Positions 37,582-46,998 are shown, counted from the first letter of the stretch. The stretch: 64,000 nucleotides of DNA from Nonomuraea spiralis (GCF_014648435.1 NZ_BMRC01000011.1:62001-126000), one strand, 5' to 3'. Numbers and translations are program-made. Notes: generated from the sequence alone by a model not told the origin.

Positions 37582-39543
37582 ATGACTTTCCGCCGACCGG
37601 GCGACAGGATGGGGCACATGGTTGCTGAAGGTGCGCTTCTCTGGGAGCCGACCGAGGAGGTCGTGTCCGCCGCAAAGCTGACCCGCTACCTGGAGTGGCT
37701 GGGACGGTCCGGCGCGGGCTACGAGGAGGTGTGGCGGTGGTCCGTCGACCGTCCTGAGGAGTTCTGGACGTCGATCTGGGACTACTTCGAGGTGGTCGGG
37801 GAACGCGGGGACGGTCCCGTGTTGTCGGGGGAGATGCCCGACGCGACCTGGTTCGCGGGCGCCTCGGTCAACTACGCCGAGAACGCGCTGCGCCGTACCG
37901 AGGGGACGGCCCTCGTCTTCGTCTCCGAGGACGGCACCCGCCAGGAGCTGTCCTGCGCCGAACTGCGCGACGAGGTGGCCCGGGTCCGCGCCGGCCTGGT
38001 CAGGCTGGGCGTCACCAGGGGCGACCGGGTGGCCGGCTACCTGCCGAACATCCCGCAGGCCCTGATCGCCTTCCTCGCCACCGCCTCGCTCGGCGCGATC
38101 TGGTCGGCCGGCTCGCCCGACTTCGGGGTGCCGAGCATCGTCGACCGCTTCCGCCAGATCGAGCCCAAGGTGCTCATCGCGGTCGACGGCTACCACTACA
38201 ACGGCAAGACCTACGACCGTACCGGCGAGGTGGGCGAGATCGCCGCCGAGCTGCCCACGCTGCGCGCCACCGTCTGGATCTCCTCCCTGGCCGCCGTGCA
38301 CCCCCGCCAGGTCCCGCACGGCGAGGCGCTGGGCTGGGAGGAGCTGCGGGCCGAGGAAGGGCCGCTGGAGTTCGAACGGGTGCCGTTCGGCCACCCGCTG
38401 TGGATCCTCTACTCCAGCGGCACGACCGGGCTGCCCAAGCCGATCGTGCACGGGCACGGCGGCGTGCTGCTCGAACACCTCAAGTCGCTCTCCTTCCACC
38501 AGGACCTGGGCGAGGGCGATGTGTTCTTCTGGTACACCACCACGGGCTGGATGATGTGGAACTACCTCATCGGCGCCCTGCTGGTGGGGGCCACGCCGGT
38601 GCTCTACGACGGCTCGGCCACACATCCCTCGCCCGCCGCGCTCTGGCGCATCGCCGACACCGAGCGGGTGACGTACTTCGGGGTGGGGGCGCCGTACATC
38701 ATGGCCTCGCTGAAGGCCGGGCTGCATCCCACCGGGCTTGAGCGGCTGCGCGGCATCGGCTCGACGGGGTCGCCGCTGCCGCCCGAGGGCTTCGCCTGGA
38801 TCGCCGCCGAGCTGCCCGGGACGCCGATCGGGTCGTTCTCCGGCGGCACCGACGTCTGCACCGGGTTCGTCGGGGCCACCATGTCGCACCCGATCAGGGC
38901 GGGGATCATCCCGTGCCGGTCGCTGGGGGCGAAGGTGGAGTCGTACGACCCCAAGGGCGAGCCGGTGGTCGGCGAGGTGGGCGAGCTGGTGCTGACCCGG
39001 CCGATGCCCTCGATGCCGGTGATGTTCTGGAACGACCCCGGCGGGCGGCGCTACTTCGAGAGCTACTTCGACGTCTACCCGGGCGTGTGGCGGCACGGCG
39101 ACTGGATCAAGATCGAAGAGGACGGGAGCTGCGTCATCTACGGCCGCTCCGACTCCACGCTCAACCGCGGCGGCGTGCGCATGGGCACCAGCGAGTTCTA
39201 CCGGGTCGTGGAGCGGTTCGACGAGATCGCCGACAGCCTCGTGATCGACACCGGCCAGCTCGGCCAGGAGGGCCGCCTGCTGCTGTACGTCACCCTCGCC
39301 GAGGGCGCCGAGTACGGCGAGCCGCTCGAACGGGCGTTGTGCGCGGCCCTCCGCCAGGAGCTGTCACCCCGGCACGTGCCGAACGAGATCCGCGTCGTGC
39401 CCGGCATCCCCCGGACGCTGTCCGGGAAGAAGCTGGAGGTGCCCGTACGCAAGATCCTGCTCGGCACGCCCGTCGAGGAGGCCGCCAACCTCGACGCCAT
39501 GGCCAACCCGGAGGTGTTGCGGCACTTCACGCCGCCCGCCTGA
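37582..39543 (+). CDS. Acetoacetate-CoA ligase
   Basis: 653 aa, the usual length. The AMP-binding motif is LYSSGTTGLPKPIVHGHGG; FFWYTTTGWMMWN and GRSDSTLNRGGVRMGTSEFY are typical of acetoacetyl-CoA synthetase; the C-terminal Lys is in RTLSGKKLEVPVRKIL. GGAGG at 37571-37575 supports the start at 37582; an ATG at 37618 is possible. It activates acetoacetate from ketone or amino-acid breakdown. Confidence 0.94.
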   Translation: MTFRRPGDRMGHMVAEGALLWEPTEEVVSAAKLTRYLEWLGRSGAGYEEVWRWSVDRPEEFWTSIWDYFEVVGERGDGPVLSGEMPDATWFAGASVNYAENALRRTEGTALVFVSEDGTRQELSCAELRDEVARVRAGLVRLGVTRGDRVAGYLPNIPQALIAFLATASLGAIWSAGSPDFGVPSIVDRFRQIEPKVLIAVDGYHYNGKTYDRTGEVGEIAAELPTLRATVWISSLAAVHPRQVPHGEALGWEELRAEEGPLEFERVPFGHPLWILYSSGTTGLPKPIVHGHGGVLLEHLKSLSFHQDLGEGDVFFWYTTTGWMMWNYLIGALLVGATPVLYDGSATHPSPAALWRIADTERVTYFGVGAPYIMASLKAGLHPTGLERLRGIGSTGSPLPPEGFAWIAAELPGTPIGSFSGGTDVCTGFVGATMSHPIRAGIIPCRSLGAKVESYDPKGEPVVGEVGELVLTRPMPSMPVMFWNDPGGRRYFESYFDVYPGVWRHGDWIKIEEDGSCVIYGRSDSTLNRGGVRMGTSEFYRVVERFDEIADSLVIDTGQLGQEGRLLLYVTLAEGAEYGEPLERALCAALRQELSPRHVPNEIRVVPGIPRTLSGKKLEVPVRKILLGTPVEEAANLDAMANPEVLRHFTPPA

Positions 39544-39570
39544 GCGCGCGGGGCTCTGGGGCGACCGGCC

Positions 39571-40206
39571 TCAGGGCTCCAGGCCGAACAGCGGCAGGCA
39601 GCCGGCCAGGTTGCGGATCTCGATGTCGGGTGACGGCGACCAGTCCTCGCGGGCCAGGCGGAAACGCTGGGTGACGACCGGCTCGCCCTTGCGCGCGTGC
39701 GTGGTCGTGCCGTCCTCGCGGTAGCCGAGCTTCCTGGTCACCGCGAGCGAGGCGTGGTTGTCCTCGAACGCCTCCGTCACCGCGTGGCGCGCGCCGAGCC
39801 CGGCGAAGGCGAAATGCAGGACGGCCCGGCGCATCTCCGTGCCGATGCCCTGGCCGTGGAAGCGCCGGCCCAGCCAGGAGCCCGTCTTGACCTCGCGGGT
39901 GACGGGAAAGCTCGTGGCCGTGATGCCCTGGGTGCCGACGACCTGGCCCTCGTGCACGGCGACCAGCTCCAGCGACCAGTCGTCGGCGGTGAACCCGCCC
40001 CAGCTCCGGAAGTGGTACTGCACCGTACGCCGGGCCCGCTCCTCCGGGGACGCCTCGGACCATGGGAACAGGAACGGCATGTAATCCGGCTCGTGGACGC
40101 CCTCGGCCGCCCGGTCCGCCAGTTCGTCGAGGTCGTCGAGGGTGGGGTGCCGCAGTTCCAGTCGCGGCGTGGTGATGGAGAGCTCAAAGAGCGGCCAGTT
40201 ACGCAT
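39571..40206 (-). CDS. GNAT acetyltransferase, RimJ/RimL type
   Basis: 211 aa from the ATG at 40206, which has GGAG close upstream and is where the family begins (FELSITTPRLELRHPTLDDL). An 82-residue upstream extension of the frame is composition-biased and covers a terminator on the other strand, so I reject it. The acetyl-CoA site is WLGRRFHGQGIGTEMRRAVL and the C-terminal block is EDNHASLAVTRKLGYREDG. Substrate unknown. Confidence 0.88.
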   Translation of the reverse strand: MRNWPLFELSITTPRLELRHPTLDDLDELADRAAEGVHEPDYMPFLFPWSEASPEERARRTVQYHFRSWGGFTADDWSLELVAVHEGQVVGTQGITATSFPVTREVKTGSWLGRRFHGQGIGTEMRRAVLHFAFAGLGARHAVTEAFEDNHASLAVTRKLGYREDGTTTHARKGEPVVTQRFRLAREDWSPSPDIEIRNLAGCLPLFGLEP

Positions 40207-40319
40207 ATCTCCGCATACTTCCAGCCTTACGTCCGCCCCTGCGACTGGTTTTTTGCCTGCGCCGGAGAATTCGCGAGAAAGCTTTTGCCGAACGGTGTGC
40301 GCGCCGGAGTATTCCTTGG

Positions 40320-40437
40320 CTATGGTTGGGGCTGTTCGGAGGGGTGAAAGAAGCCGGACGGGCGAACGCGCAGCTCGCCCCCCGGCCTCTGGAGCGAAGG
40401 CGGATGCGTCCATGGCGTATCCGCCTTTTCTTCGTTG
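40320..40437 (+). ncRNA. Candidate small RNA upstream of the L,D-transpeptidase
   Basis: A plus-strand terminator at 40397-40432 has no coding gene before it: the nearest gene upstream is on the minus strand. TATGGT at about 40320-40325 may be a -10. The would-be transcript contains GGGCGA/TCGCCC pairing and CCCCCC. It could be a small RNA of about 100 bases, or a leader attenuator of the L,D-transpeptidase gene at 40562. Confidence 0.35.
40397..40432 (+). terminator. Rho-independent terminator
   Basis: AAGGCGGATGCG (40397-40408) pairs over 12 bases with CGTATCCGCCTT (40416-40427, one G-U pair) around a 7-base loop, followed by TTCTTCGTTGTTT. A classic terminator, rare in form for this GC content. 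Confidence 0.8.
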
Positions 40438-40561
40438 TTTCCGCGCTTGCACAAGGCAGCTCTAAAGCTTCGGCTCAGCCGTCGCATAAATGCGAAATGC
40501 CGGTTTTTAGCGGGATTTGCAAGTGTCGTGAATTGTCGGCGATCTGGGTAGGCGTCGAACT

Positions 40562-41527
40562 ATGATCATAAAAGTTCGGAGAGCGGTGGTTTTCGTCGCC
40601 CTCGGGTGTGGCGGGCTGCCGTTCCTGGCTGGACTGCCCGCCGTGGCGGACACGGAGGTGCCCGGCGGTGCCACGGCGCGCGGCGACACGGTCGTGCGGC
40701 CACCGGGCGACCGGGGCGATCACGGCCCGCTCCTGGCGCGGGATGACCGGGATGACCGGGACGATCAGGATGTCTTGGACGACCTGGACGACCTGGACGA
40801 TGAGGATTACCTGGACGATCACGACACGGTCGTCCCGCGACCGGTCGGCCGTGAGGATCACGACGCGGCCGTGCGCCCGGCCGGCCGGGCCGAACACGGC
40901 ACGGGCGGCCGGAAGGAGCACACCACGGTCGTGTTGCGGCCGGGCGACCGGGGTGAGACCGTCAAGCTTCTCCAGCAGCGGCTGCACAAGCACGGCTACT
41001 ACTACGGCAAGCTCAACGGCGTCTACGACGAGCAGACGAAGTTCGGCGTGTGGGCCCTCCAGAAGCACCGCCACCTGCGTCCCCAGGGTGCGGTCGGGCC
41101 GGAGGTGTGGCGGGCGTTCGACCGGCCGGTGCGCATGAAGCCGCTGGTCCCGAGCGGCGAGCCCGACCGGGTCGAGATCAACCTGCGCTACCAGCTCCTG
41201 GTCGTCTACCGCCACCGCCGTCCGGCGCTCGTCTCGCACATCTCGACCGGCGCGAAGGTGAGCTACTGCCACAACGGCCATTGCGGCAACGCCATCACCC
41301 CGCCCGGCGACTTCCACGTCACCAGCCGCGCGCCGGGCTGGACCGAAGGGCCGCTGGGCACGATGTACGACTCGCTCTACTTCAACGGGGGCATCGCCAT
41401 GCACGGCTCGACGAAGGTGCCGCTGCGGCCCGCCTCCCACGGCTGTGTCCGCGTGCCGCTGTCCACCTCGAAGCGCCTGTACGACATGGTCGACGTCGGC
41501 GAGCCCGTCTACGTGCGGGAGAAGTAG
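40562..41527 (+). CDS. L,D-transpeptidase with peptidoglycan-binding domain
   Basis: 321 aa. A signal peptide (1-29, cleavage after AVA) leads to an acidic low-complexity stretch (61-88, rich in DD and LDD), a peptidoglycan-binding domain (about 126-185, GETVKLLQQRLHKHGYYYGK) and a YkuD domain with H281, H293 and catalytic C295 (SHGCVRV). It makes 3-3 crosslinks or attaches proteins to the wall. An alternative GTG at 40586 has a better ribosome-binding site but loses the basic n-region of the signal. Confidence 0.92.
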   Translation: MIIKVRRAVVFVALGCGGLPFLAGLPAVADTEVPGGATARGDTVVRPPGDRGDHGPLLARDDRDDRDDQDVLDDLDDLDDEDYLDDHDTVVPRPVGREDHDAAVRPAGRAEHGTGGRKEHTTVVLRPGDRGETVKLLQQRLHKHGYYYGKLNGVYDEQTKFGVWALQKHRHLRPQGAVGPEVWRAFDRPVRMKPLVPSGEPDRVEINLRYQLLVVYRHRRPALVSHISTGAKVSYCHNGHCGNAITPPGDFHVTSRAPGWTEGPLGTMYDSLYFNGGIAMHGSTKVPLRPASHGCVRVPLSTSKRLYDMVDVGEPVYVREK

Positions 41528-41528
41528 G

Positions 41529-42938
41529 TCAGATGCCCTGCGGCAGGCGGAACAGCCTGTCGGGGTCGTAGGTGGACTTCACCTCGGCCAGGCGGGCGGC
41601 GTTGGGGCCGTAGTAGGCGCCACGCCAGCCGGTCAGGTCGGGGTCGATGTAGTTCACATACGCGTGCTCGCCGAAGTGCGGGGCCATCTCGCCGTGCAGG
41701 CCGCGCAGCCACGTCCGGTCCGTGCCCTCGGCGTAGTACTGCACGCTGTAGAGCGCGGCCCGGTGCGGGAACGCCGTGGCCGCCGGCTTGACCCGGCCCA
41801 CCGCGCCGCCCAGCGCGTCCAGCAGCACCGAGTGCCGTCCGCCGCGCGCCACCCCGTCCACCAGGCTCCGGACGCCGCCGGCCGGGAGCTCGGAGTAGGC
41901 CATGTGGGACTTCGCGGCGAACGACTCCCGAGGCGTGCGGCGGCACTGCTCCACCGAGCTCGACGCGCACCCCGCCATGATCATCATGGCCTGCCGGTAC
42001 GACGTGGTCCGCACCGACCTCGACGACGGCGTGCCGACGCGGGCGACCAGTTGCGCCAGCAGGCGGTCCAGCGACGCCTTCGGCCCCGCGTACGTGCCGA
42101 CGACGAGCACGTCCAGGCCGCGTGCGTCCCTCGTCAGGTGCAGCGACGACCACAACTCGTCCGGGGCGGACGGGCCCCACGACTGCCAGGCGCGCACCGC
42201 GGCCCCCGCCTTCGACCACGGCCAGTGCAGGAAGAACACGGTGAGGTCGTGCGCGGCGTGGGTGCGGAAGGTGAAGGAGACCGCGATGCCGACGTTGCCG
42301 CCGCCCCCGCCCCGGCAGGCCCAGTAGAGGCCGGAGTGGTGGGTGGCGTCCGCGGTCAGCAGGCGGCCGTCGGCCGTGACCACGCGGACGGACTCCAGCG
42401 TGTCGCAGGTGAGCCCGTACTTCCTCGACACCACGCCGATGCCGCCGCCCAGCGTCAGCCCGGCGATCCCGACCGTGGGGCACGAGCCCGCCGGGATGCT
42501 GACGCCGTGCCGGGCGAGCCGGTCGTAGACGTCGATCAGCTTGGCGCCCGCCCCGACCGTGGCCCGGCCGGAGGCGTAGGAGACCGTGTTCATCCTGGAC
42601 ACGTCGATCACCAGGCCGGTGCCGGTGGACCAGCCCGCGTAGGAGTGGCCGCCGGAGCGGGCGGTGACCGCGACGCCGTTCGCGCGCGCGAACGACAGGC
42701 ACGCCGAGACGTCCGCGGGGGTCGCGCAGTAGGCCACGCCGCCCGGCCTGATCCGGTCGTAGACGGGGTTGAACAGGCGGCGGGCGCTGTCGTACCCGGA
42801 GTCGCCGGGCAGCACCAGCGTGCCCTTGAGCTGCCTGCGCAACCGCGCCCAGTCCGGCGGCGGCGCCGACCGCGCGGCGCCGCCGGCCATCGCCAGCGGC
42901 GCGAGCGTGGTGAGGTGGAGAAAGGCCCGGCGGTCCAT
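41529..42938 (-). CDS. Tat-exported FAD-dependent oxidoreductase, BBE type
   Basis: 469 aa. A twin-arginine signal (DRRAFLHLTTLAPLAMAGG) suggests export after folding with FAD. The FAD domain has RSGGHSYAGW with H98 and AGSCPTVGIAG with C153, the pair that holds FAD by two covalent bonds in berberine-bridge-type oxidases. The C-terminal BBE segment is YVNYIDPDLTGW...YYGPNAARLAEVK. Substrate unknown; sugars or phenolics are typical. It lies downstream of the NuoF-like gene. Confidence 0.9.
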   Translation of the reverse strand: MDRRAFLHLTTLAPLAMAGGAARSAPPPDWARLRRQLKGTLVLPGDSGYDSARRLFNPVYDRIRPGGVAYCATPADVSACLSFARANGVAVTARSGGHSYAGWSTGTGLVIDVSRMNTVSYASGRATVGAGAKLIDVYDRLARHGVSIPAGSCPTVGIAGLTLGGGIGVVSRKYGLTCDTLESVRVVTADGRLLTADATHHSGLYWACRGGGGGNVGIAVSFTFRTHAAHDLTVFFLHWPWSKAGAAVRAWQSWGPSAPDELWSSLHLTRDARGLDVLVVGTYAGPKASLDRLLAQLVARVGTPSSRSVRTTSYRQAMMIMAGCASSSVEQCRRTPRESFAAKSHMAYSELPAGGVRSLVDGVARGGRHSVLLDALGGAVGRVKPAATAFPHRAALYSVQYYAEGTDRTWLRGLHGEMAPHFGEHAYVNYIDPDLTGWRGAYYGPNAARLAEVKSTYDPDRLFRLPQGI

Positions 42939-43024
42939 CAGCGTCCCCCGTCATTCGGTACGAACCGATCGATGAGACGCGCGGACACCCGGACAGGTTG
43001 GTCACAAGTGCATCACTACCGACC

Positions 43025-44638
43025 TCACCCAGCCGTCCCTCCAAATCCCGAAATATTCGGACTGGCCCCCACCCGCGTCAGCCGCGGCCCCGGCGCCTTC
43101 CTCAGCACGCCGTCCTTGACCAGCCGCAGCGGGGACATGGGCGGTTTCGGCCCGTCCCCGCTCGTCTGGGCGATCCGCAGGGCCAGCGCCGGGCACATCT
43201 CGACCGCCCGCCGCGCGTCCTTGACCATCCAGCCCGGCACGTTCCTGAACGACGGGAACCCGTAGTCGTCCAGGTCCACGAACTCCGGCAGCAGGTGCGC
43301 GCACAGGCCGTGCCCCTGGCAGCGGGTCCAGTCCACCTCCAGCCGGTACTCGGGCTCCACCTCGGGCTCCGGCATCGGCAGGATCCCGCGTACCGGACGG
43401 CCGCACGAGCCGTGCTCCAGGTGGAGCGCGATCTCGCTCTCGAACGCGTCCAGCGCCGACAACACGAACTTGGCCGTGCCGTCGGGATGGAAGCACGCGC
43501 CACGCCGCTCGACGGCCCGTACGCACCGGCGTACGGCGTCGACCGAGCCGGTGCCCTCGGCGATCGCGCACAGGGCGCGGGCCACGTCGGGCAGGCCCAG
43601 CCGGCAGGGTCCGCACTGCCCGGCCGACTGCGCGGCCAGGTACGAGGCCACCCTGGCCGCCTCGCCCAGAGGACAGGTGGCATCGCCCAGCGGCACGATG
43701 ATCCCGGCGCCCAGCGTCGCTCCGGCCAGCTTCATGCCCTCCCGCGAGATCACCGCGGACCGGGCCACCTCGGCCGACAACCACGCGCCGTGGTAGCCGC
43801 CGACCAGCACGCCGTCGCCCGCCTCGGCCTCGCACAGCGCGAGCACGTCGGCCAGCGCGACGCCGGTCGGCGCCTCGATCACGGCGCCGTTGGCCGCGCC
43901 GCCGCTCACCGTGAGCAGGATCGTGCCGGGCTCCTTGCTGGTGCCGACCTCGGCGTACTTCTCGGGGCCGTACTCGGCGAGCAGGGCGAACTGCGCGTAG
44001 GTCTCGGTGTTGGACAGCAGGGTCGGCAGCCCGTCCACGCCGCTCGTCGCGGCCCGCCGCTTGCGGCCCGGCGGGATGGCCTCCTCGCCGTTCACGCCGC
44101 GGACGAGCGCACCGCCCTCCCCGCTGATGAACCTCTCCGCCAGGCCGACCACGCGGATCGGGATGCGGCTCTCCGAACCGCCCGCCACGTTCGCGGCCCG
44201 GCGTTCGGCCACGGCGGCGGCCACGGACGACTCGGCCACCTCGCCCTCGACGGTGGCCACGACCACCTCGCGGGCGCCCAGCGCCTCGGCCGCCAGGATC
44301 GCGCCGTCCAGGACGAGGTGTGGGTTGCGGGTGAGCAACATGGCGTCCTTGGAGCTGGCGGGCTCGCCCTCCGCGCCGTTGACCAGGACCACGCTCTCGC
44401 CCGTGCCCGCCGCGTCGGCCACCGCCCGCAGCTTGCGCCCGAACGGGAAGGCCGCGCCGCCCCGCCCGCGCATGTCCACCTCGTTGACCATGGAGATCAG
44501 CTCCGCCAGCTCGCGCGGCCGCGGCTCGCCGTGCAGCGTGCGGTGCGCGGGCAGGTCCAGCCGCCGGCAGTGGTCGAGCCCGGCGGTCAGCCGGGCCGGG
44601 CCCATCCGCAGCACCCGTGGCACCCGGTGCGGGATCAT
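43025..44638 (-). CDS. NuoF-like flavoprotein fused to a ferredoxin domain
   Basis: 537 aa. FMN/NADH-binding motifs RGRGGAAFPFGRK (57-69) and NGAEGEPASSKD (87-98) are followed by an SLBB-like region and an iron-sulfur site with C342, C345 and C382; the first Cys of the usual set is Ala339. A C-terminal [3Fe-4S]-type ferredoxin has C440 (CQGHGLC), C446 and C482 (MCPALAL). It should take electrons from NAD(P)H and pass them on, most likely to the membrane protein encoded next to it. Confidence 0.88.
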   Translation of the reverse strand: MIPHRVPRVLRMGPARLTAGLDHCRRLDLPAHRTLHGEPRPRELAELISMVNEVDMRGRGGAAFPFGRKLRAVADAAGTGESVVLVNGAEGEPASSKDAMLLTRNPHLVLDGAILAAEALGAREVVVATVEGEVAESSVAAAVAERRAANVAGGSESRIPIRVVGLAERFISGEGGALVRGVNGEEAIPPGRKRRAATSGVDGLPTLLSNTETYAQFALLAEYGPEKYAEVGTSKEPGTILLTVSGGAANGAVIEAPTGVALADVLALCEAEAGDGVLVGGYHGAWLSAEVARSAVISREGMKLAGATLGAGIIVPLGDATCPLGEAARVASYLAAQSAGQCGPCRLGLPDVARALCAIAEGTGSVDAVRRCVRAVERRGACFHPDGTAKFVLSALDAFESEIALHLEHGSCGRPVRGILPMPEPEVEPEYRLEVDWTRCQGHGLCAHLLPEFVDLDDYGFPSFRNVPGWMVKDARRAVEMCPALALRIAQTSGDGPKPPMSPLRLVKDGVLRKAPGPRLTRVGASPNISGFGGTAG

Positions 44639-44675
44639 GACCGGCCCCTGACGGGTCCGCGTCCCGCCCGCGGGC

Positions 44676-45491
44676 TCATCCGGCCTCCCGGTACCTGCGC
44701 CGGGCGTCGGCCAGGCTCACCGGCGCGTCGGCCGGCGCCGCGGCGGTCGCCGCGGCCCGCGGCCGCTCGACGGGCACGTCCGCCGCCCGACCGGCCGTCA
44801 CGGCGGGCGCCTCGACCCTCTCCGGTACGACGTCCGGCCTGCGCAGCGTGGCCAGCACACGTACGACGAGCGCCGAGCCGACCGCGGCCAGGCAGGCCAC
44901 GTACGACCAGGCCACCCAGCCGGCCGGGGAGCGGCCCGCCGTCAGGCCGTGCATGATCGCGATGGGCCAGGCCAGGTAGGCGGCCGAGTGCAGCAGCCGC
45001 CACAGCCAGGGCGTGCCGCGTACCGCGAAGCGACCCCTGAGCATCCCCGTGGCCACCGCCACGACCATCAGGTCGAAGGCGAGCGCGCCGAACCCCACAT
45101 AGAGCCCGGCCACCGGGACGACAGCGGCCCCCGGTGGCGCGTGACCCAGGCTGATCATGAGGGCGATGTGCGTGACCAGGTAGCCGAGCCCGATGAGCGC
45201 GGTGGCCCGGTGCGCGAGCTGGGCCCTGACCCGGTTGGCCGGGGACAGGAAGACCCGTTCTGTGGTGACCAGGCCGAGCGCGACCGTCGCGGTCAGCAGG
45301 ACCAGGGAGAACACGCCCGCGTAGAACTCGAGGAAGCTCACCCCTCGGCCGAGCAGCGCGATGCCGCGGTCGGTCCCGGCCAGCGCGACCACCGACAACA
45401 CGATGGCCGTCAACGTGGCGCTCGCCCCCAGCCGGACGTTCCTGGTGTCCAGCTTGGTGGGGGCGTGCCGGGGCTGTCGTCTGTGGAGCAT
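44676..45491 (-). CDS. Ferric-reductase-like di-heme membrane protein
   Basis: 271 aa, about six helices. Two His pairs, H94/H108 and H168/H181, lie 14 and 13 residues apart in two helices, the layout that binds two stacked b-type hemes in ferric reductase and NADPH oxidase families. There is no FAD or NAD domain in the chain, so electrons must come from another protein; the adjacent NuoF-like flavoprotein is the obvious candidate. The C-terminal 65 residues are Ala/Pro/Val-rich and cytoplasmic. Confidence 0.85.
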   Translation of the reverse strand: MLHRRQPRHAPTKLDTRNVRLGASATLTAIVLSVVALAGTDRGIALLGRGVSFLEFYAGVFSLVLLTATVALGLVTTERVFLSPANRVRAQLAHRATALIGLGYLVTHIALMISLGHAPPGAAVVPVAGLYVGFGALAFDLMVVAVATGMLRGRFAVRGTPWLWRLLHSAAYLAWPIAIMHGLTAGRSPAGWVAWSYVACLAAVGSALVVRVLATLRRPDVVPERVEAPAVTAGRAADVPVERPRAAATAAAPADAPVSLADARRRYREAG

Positions 45492-45546
45492 GTATTTCCC
45501 TCCAAGGTCGGGTGAGGGTACGACTCGGAAGGCTGATGGGGACGTG

Positions 45547-46998
45547 TCAGCAGCGGCGACCCCGGTTGATGCACGAGACGACGAATTGCATCAGCCGGTC
45601 GGGCATGACGTTGGCGAAGTCCGCGTGGTCGGTGACGGGGTTGTGCTTCTGTTCAGGGAACGCGTCCACGGCGAACGACGGACCCTGTGGAACCGTGTAG
45701 GCGAGGATCATGCGCAGTTGCGGAATCGCCTTGGTGCCTTGCGGACAGGCGCCGTTCTGCCCGGGGAAGCCCACGTGCGTGCGGTGATTGGCGCTGTCGG
45801 TGTTCTGACCGTCCCAGCAGCTGGGGAAATCCAGAATACGAAGAACCTGACTTCCGCGCGGGCAAAGCGGATATTTATCGGGACTTATGCGATTTGTGAA
45901 TCCTGTGCAGGTCCAGCGGGCGCGGGCGTTGCCTCCGCCGTTCGTCCCGGCCTTGGCGTCGCCGGTGATCAGCCGCAGGAACCTCGGCATCGCGACGACC
46001 CTGGAGGTCGCGTTGCCGCGGAACTGCAGGCTGACGGCGCGGGCGCGGATCACCTGGCCGACGTTGCCGTCCGGGTCCTGGGCGTCCACGTCGCCTTTGC
46101 GGTTGCGCAGAACCGGCCAGAAGTAGGTGGATTTATCCCCTTGGCGGCAGGTGGTTTCGGCGGCGGCCAGGCTCTCGTCGGTGGAGAAGCCGTCGGTCGA
46201 AAGGTTGCCCACGTAGTCGTGGAGATGATGGGCGCCGTTGCTCACGCCGGGGGCCACGATGAAATTGTCGGGATTGTTGTGACCATTGCGATTGGTGCCG
46301 CATTCTGCGACGAATGTGCCGCGTGAGCCGTTCCGGCCGATGCCGGCGTCGAGCCTGAGAAGCTGGACCTGGCGGATGTCCACGAAGTCCGTGACGAACG
46401 GGCCCAGGTTGAGGCATTCGTCGCCCTGGGACGCTGTGGGGGACGGCGAGGGCGACCGGGTGGGCCTGGACCGGTCGCGGAACTGGTCGCTCGGCTGCTC
46501 GTCGGTGGGCTGGTCGGTCGGCTGCTGGTCCGTGGGCTGGTCCGTGGGGTTCTGGTCCGGGTTCTGGTCCGGGTTCTGGGGGGCGTTCCGGGTGGGGGTG
46601 AGGGTCCGGGCCGGGCGGTTGCGCCCGAATCCGGTGCCGGCCTGGTCGTCCGGGTCCGGCGGCTGTGCCGGGTCGCGCAGGGTGATCCCGCCGCCCTGCA
46701 CCTGCTGATCACCGTTCCGCTGCTGCTCGGGGGCCTGCTGGTCGGGCACTTGTTGGTCGGGGGCCTGCTGGTCCGGCGCCTGCTGGTCAGGGGCTTGCTG
46801 ATCGGGGGCTTGCTGGTCCGGGGCCTGTCGGTCGGCGGCGCGGTCGCCCTGTCGCTGGGCGTTCTCCTGGCTCGCCTGCGCCGGATCGCAGTTGTCGGCC
46901 CGTACCGGGCCCGCGCCGATGACGGCGGCGGACACCAGGCCACCCGCCGCCACGGCAAGAGCGGACACGGCCGCGGCCATGCGCCCAGTTCTCCTCAT
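45547..46998 (-). CDS. Secreted DUF1996 protein with PDQQA repeats
   Basis: 483 aa with GAGGAG just before the ATG. A signal peptide (1-34) leads to a repeat tract: seven PDQQA-like units (58-93), then Asn/Asp/Gln/Pro repeats (141-172) and a Ser/Pro linker. The DUF1996 domain (about 193-483) has a conserved HHLHDYVGN, VAPGVSNGAHHLHD region, and at least nine Cys. DUF1996 occurs in fungi and actinomycetes and has no proven function. It heads a probable operon with the di-heme and NuoF-like genes. Confidence 0.87.
   Translation of the reverse strand: MRRTGRMAAAVSALAVAAGGLVSAAVIGAGPVRADNCDPAQASQENAQRQGDRAADRQAPDQQAPDQQAPDQQAPDQQAPDQQVPDQQAPEQQRNGDQQVQGGGITLRDPAQPPDPDDQAGTGFGRNRPARTLTPTRNAPQNPDQNPDQNPTDQPTDQQPTDQPTDEQPSDQFRDRSRPTRSPSPSPTASQGDECLNLGPFVTDFVDIRQVQLLRLDAGIGRNGSRGTFVAECGTNRNGHNNPDNFIVAPGVSNGAHHLHDYVGNLSTDGFSTDESLAAAETTCRQGDKSTYFWPVLRNRKGDVDAQDPDGNVGQVIRARAVSLQFRGNATSRVVAMPRFLRLITGDAKAGTNGGGNARARWTCTGFTNRISPDKYPLCPRGSQVLRILDFPSCWDGQNTDSANHRTHVGFPGQNGACPQGTKAIPQLRMILAYTVPQGPSFAVDAFPEQKHNPVTDHADFANVMPDRLMQFVVSCINRGRRC
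46720..46827 (-). repeat. 15-bp in-frame repeats coding for PDQQA
   Basis: About seven 15-base units encode the Pro-Asp-Gln-Gln-Ala tract of the DUF1996 protein. Unit-to-unit changes are mostly silent, with one Val and one Glu variant. The tract could change length by slippage. Confidence 0.8.

Noticed and set aside
40330..40432. 6C RNA or cyclic-di-AMP riboswitch before the L,D-transpeptidase
   Set aside because: Only one C-run and not in a hairpin loop; conserved riboswitch segments are not found.
39571..40452. 293-codon version of the GNAT protein
   Set aside because: The extra 82 residues lack similarity and overlap a strong terminator on the other strand.
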